Origin: Burkholderiales bacterium
GTDB taxonomy: Bacteria > Pseudomonadota > Gammaproteobacteria > Burkholderiales > CAIKXV01
Direction: 5' to 3'
Assembly: GCA_019751575.1 (NCBI GenBank)
Contig: JAIENF010000221.1
Coordinates: 1 to 6,999 of the forward strand
DNA: 6,999 nt
Shown: piece by piece, positions 5,956-6,999 of the stretch
How the letters are laid out: each line of letters starts with the position of its first letter
Numbering within the stretch: position 1 is the first letter of the stretch
Notes under the pieces: model-generated
Told to the model about the DNA's origin: nothing
The model's input: the letters and a program-made list of their open reading frames with translations, nothing else
The model's database searches: none
Position numbers and translations under genes: made by a program

Positions 5956-5989
5956 GGCGCCGGGACTGGATCTCCCGCAGGTCGGCGCC
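5956..5989. repeat. Inverted repeat in the pyrE leader
   Basis: Two copies of the palindrome GGCGCC (5956-5961 and 5984-5989) can pair with each other, and inside them GGGA (5962-5965) can pair with TCCC (5973-5976), leaving a 7-nt bulge. If pyrE transcription begins upstream of this, the leader RNA would be structured. Chance pairing in GC-rich DNA is a real alternative. Confidence 0.3.
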
Positions 5990-6073
5990 AGGCACCGGGA
6001 GTGTACTGGCCGGGCCGCTGCCGACGCCAGAATTCCTTGAAACGAAACACTTTTCCGACGGCGCACCCGATCG

Positions 6074-6715
6074 ATGGACAGTTACCGCAAGCAATTCGTC
6101 ACCTTCTCCACCGAATGCCGGGCGTTGCGTTTTGGTCACTTTGTGACGAAAGCCGGCAGGGATTCCCCCTATTTCTTCGATGCGGGACTCTTCAACGACG
6201 GCGCCACCCTCGGCCGGCTGACGGAACTCTACGCGTCGGCCATCCTCGATTCCGGGGTCCGTTTCGACATGCTGTACGGACCGGCCTACAAGGGCATCCC
6301 GCTGGTTGCCGGCGTCGCGATCGCGCTGGCCCGCCGTGGCCACAACTACCCCTACGCGTTCAACCGCAAGGAGATCAAGGACCATGGCGAGGGCGGGTCG
6401 ATCATCGGTGCGCGCCTCGAGGGCGCCGTGCTGATCATCGATGACGTGATCTCCGCCGGCACCTCGGTGCGCGAGTCGCTTACCCATATCGCCGCAGGGG
6501 GCGCACGCGCCGCCGGCGTGGTGATCGCGCTGGACCGGATGGAGCGCGGCACCGGCGCGGTATCGGCGGTCGAGGAGGTACGCAGCCAGATGGGGCTGCC
6601 GGTGGTCAGCATCGCGAACCTGGACGACATCGTGGAGTTCCTGTCCCACGATCCGGCGATGGCTGCGTCCCTGGCAGCGGTCGAAAAGTACAGGGCCCTG
6701 TACGGGAGCCGCTAG
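6074..6715 (+). CDS. pyrE: Orotate phosphoribosyltransferase
   Basis: A 213-residue cytoplasmic enzyme, the same size as enterobacterial PyrE. It joins orotate to PRPP to give orotidine 5'-phosphate in de novo pyrimidine synthesis. Key residues are in place: K26 in TKAGRDSPYFFDAG (25-38) for orotate, Y72-K73 in GPAYKGIPLVAG (69-80), the catalytic flexible loop FNRKEIKDHGEGG (96-108) with R98, K99, K102 and H104, the PRPP motif VLIIDDVISAGTS (119-131) with D123-D124, and R155 in ALDRMERG. The ATG at 6074 gives the standard N-terminus, although no Shine-Dalgarno is visible. It is divergent from xth; its TAG is directly followed by the ATG of the next gene, so the two are co-transcribed. No pyrimidine attenuator is identifiable, though the leader has inverted repeats. 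Confidence 0.97.
   Translation: MDSYRKQFVTFSTECRALRFGHFVTKAGRDSPYFFDAGLFNDGATLGRLTELYASAILDSGVRFDMLYGPAYKGIPLVAGVAIALARRGHNYPYAFNRKEIKDHGEGGSIIGARLEGAVLIIDDVISAGTSVRESLTHIAAGGARAAGVVIALDRMERGTGAVSAVEEVRSQMGLPVVSIANLDDIVEFLSHDPAMAASLAAVEKYRALYGSR
6704..6708 (+). promoter_or_regulatory. Ribosome binding site inside the end of pyrE
   Basis: GGGAG within the last codons of pyrE lies 7 nt before the ATG at 6716. It supports a start directly abutting the pyrE stop. Confidence 0.55.
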
Positions 6716-6999
6716 ATGCCCCGGACGCCGCGTTCACTGCCAGGCCTGACGATCGGCCTGCTGCTGGGATTGTCGATCCCGGCGGCAGTCGCGTTCGCGG
6801 CCGCGCCGGTCAACCCGAAATCGACCGGCATCATCTGCTGGAGCGACAAGAACGGGCGGCAGGTCGGCTGCGGATACACGGTGCCACCGGAGTACGCGAA
6901 CAACCCGACCCGCGAACTCAACGCGCGCGGCATCACGGTCAAGAAGAGCGAAGCGGTGCTCACCGGCGAGGCCCTGCGCCTGAAGCAGGAGGAAGAAGC
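6716..6999 (+). CDS. Small exported DUF4124-like protein, N-terminal part
   Basis: The reading frame stays open to the right edge (94 codons seen), so the end is missing. Residues 1 to about 28 form a signal peptide (MPRTPRSLPG with basic residues, then a Leu/Ile/Ala core, cleavage around AFA/AAP). The mature part has a short Cys-pair motif, GIICWSDKNGRQVGCG (38-53, C41 and C52), followed by VPPEYANNPTRELNARGITV (56-75), then a charged stretch ending LRLKQEEE that may start a coiled coil. This pattern resembles exported betaproteobacterial proteins annotated as DUF4124 or as uncharacterised, where a W-x-D-x-x-G motif is followed by a Pro site and a conserved N-x-x-G-x-x-V. Function is unknown; an envelope role is likely from the signal peptide. 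It abuts pyrE with no gap and has its own GGGAG, so it is co-transcribed with pyrE. Confidence 0.75.
   Translation, partial: MPRTPRSLPGLTIGLLLGLSIPAAVAFAAAPVNPKSTGIICWSDKNGRQVGCGYTVPPEYANNPTRELNARGITVKKSEAVLTGEALRLKQEEE

Larger units (their letters stand above)
5838..6073. promoter_or_regulatory. Divergent intergenic region between xth and pyrE
   Basis: These 236 bp must hold the promoters for the xth-ampG unit (leftward) and the pyrE unit (rightward). No strong -35/-10 pair was found; a TTGAAA at 6037-6042 has no -10 at a usable distance. Neither flanking ATG has a good Shine-Dalgarno. Three inverted repeats (5886-5909, 5925-5940, 5956-5989) are described separately. I see no conserved small gene. 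Confidence 0.6.

Noticed and set aside
6037..6042. TTGAAA as a -35 element for pyrE
   Set aside because: No -10-like hexamer lies 16-18 bp downstream, and that position would fall almost at the start codon.
5825..6649. Leftward 274-codon frame opposite pyrE, including a possible 32-residue leader peptide starting at ATG 5923
   Set aside because: The long frame is antisense to pyrE and lacks domains. The short MPNQRESG peptide overlaps the xth start, has no Shine-Dalgarno and no regulatory codon run.

Overview
The window is a GC-rich (about two-thirds G+C, estimated by eye) bacterial chromosome segment. It most resembles a betaproteobacterium of the order Burkholderiales. The reasons are two Bug/TctC-type periplasmic binding proteins, a class II aldolase/adducin-like enzyme next to a fumarylacetoacetate-hydrolase-fold enzyme, and a divergent xth / pyrE pair followed by a small exported DUF4124-like protein. 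The taxon is an inference from gene content and codon usage, not from a marker gene.

Left part (1-3524) is an accessory carboxylate uptake and catabolism segment. A leftward pair, class II aldolase/adducin-like protein (1281 to 496) then an FAH-family protein (414 to beyond the left edge), lies divergent from a rightward Bug solute-binding protein (1479-2468). The 197 bp between them holds a heptamer tandem repeat and a tetranucleotide repeat. A second Bug protein runs leftward (3524 to 2487) and converges on the first with only 18 bp between stop codons. No TctA/TctB membrane genes and no regulator are visible.

Right part (3611-6999) is mostly housekeeping. A leftward unit of exodeoxyribonuclease III (5837 to 5061) and an AmpG-type muropeptide permease (5056 to 3611) is separated by only 4 nt, suggesting translational coupling. 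Divergent from it, pyrE (6074-6715) is followed with no gap by a small exported protein (6716 to beyond the right edge). The 236 bp divergent region between xth and pyrE contains several inverted repeats but no promoter I can call with confidence.

Nothing here looks like a defence system, mobile element, CRISPR array or RNA gene. The window reads as ordinary chromosome. The most useful second looks are the repeat-bearing leaders of the two Bug genes, the loss of the canonical catalytic Glu in the aldolase-like protein, the altered ligand loop and odd signal peptide of the first Bug protein, and the inverted repeats between xth and pyrE.
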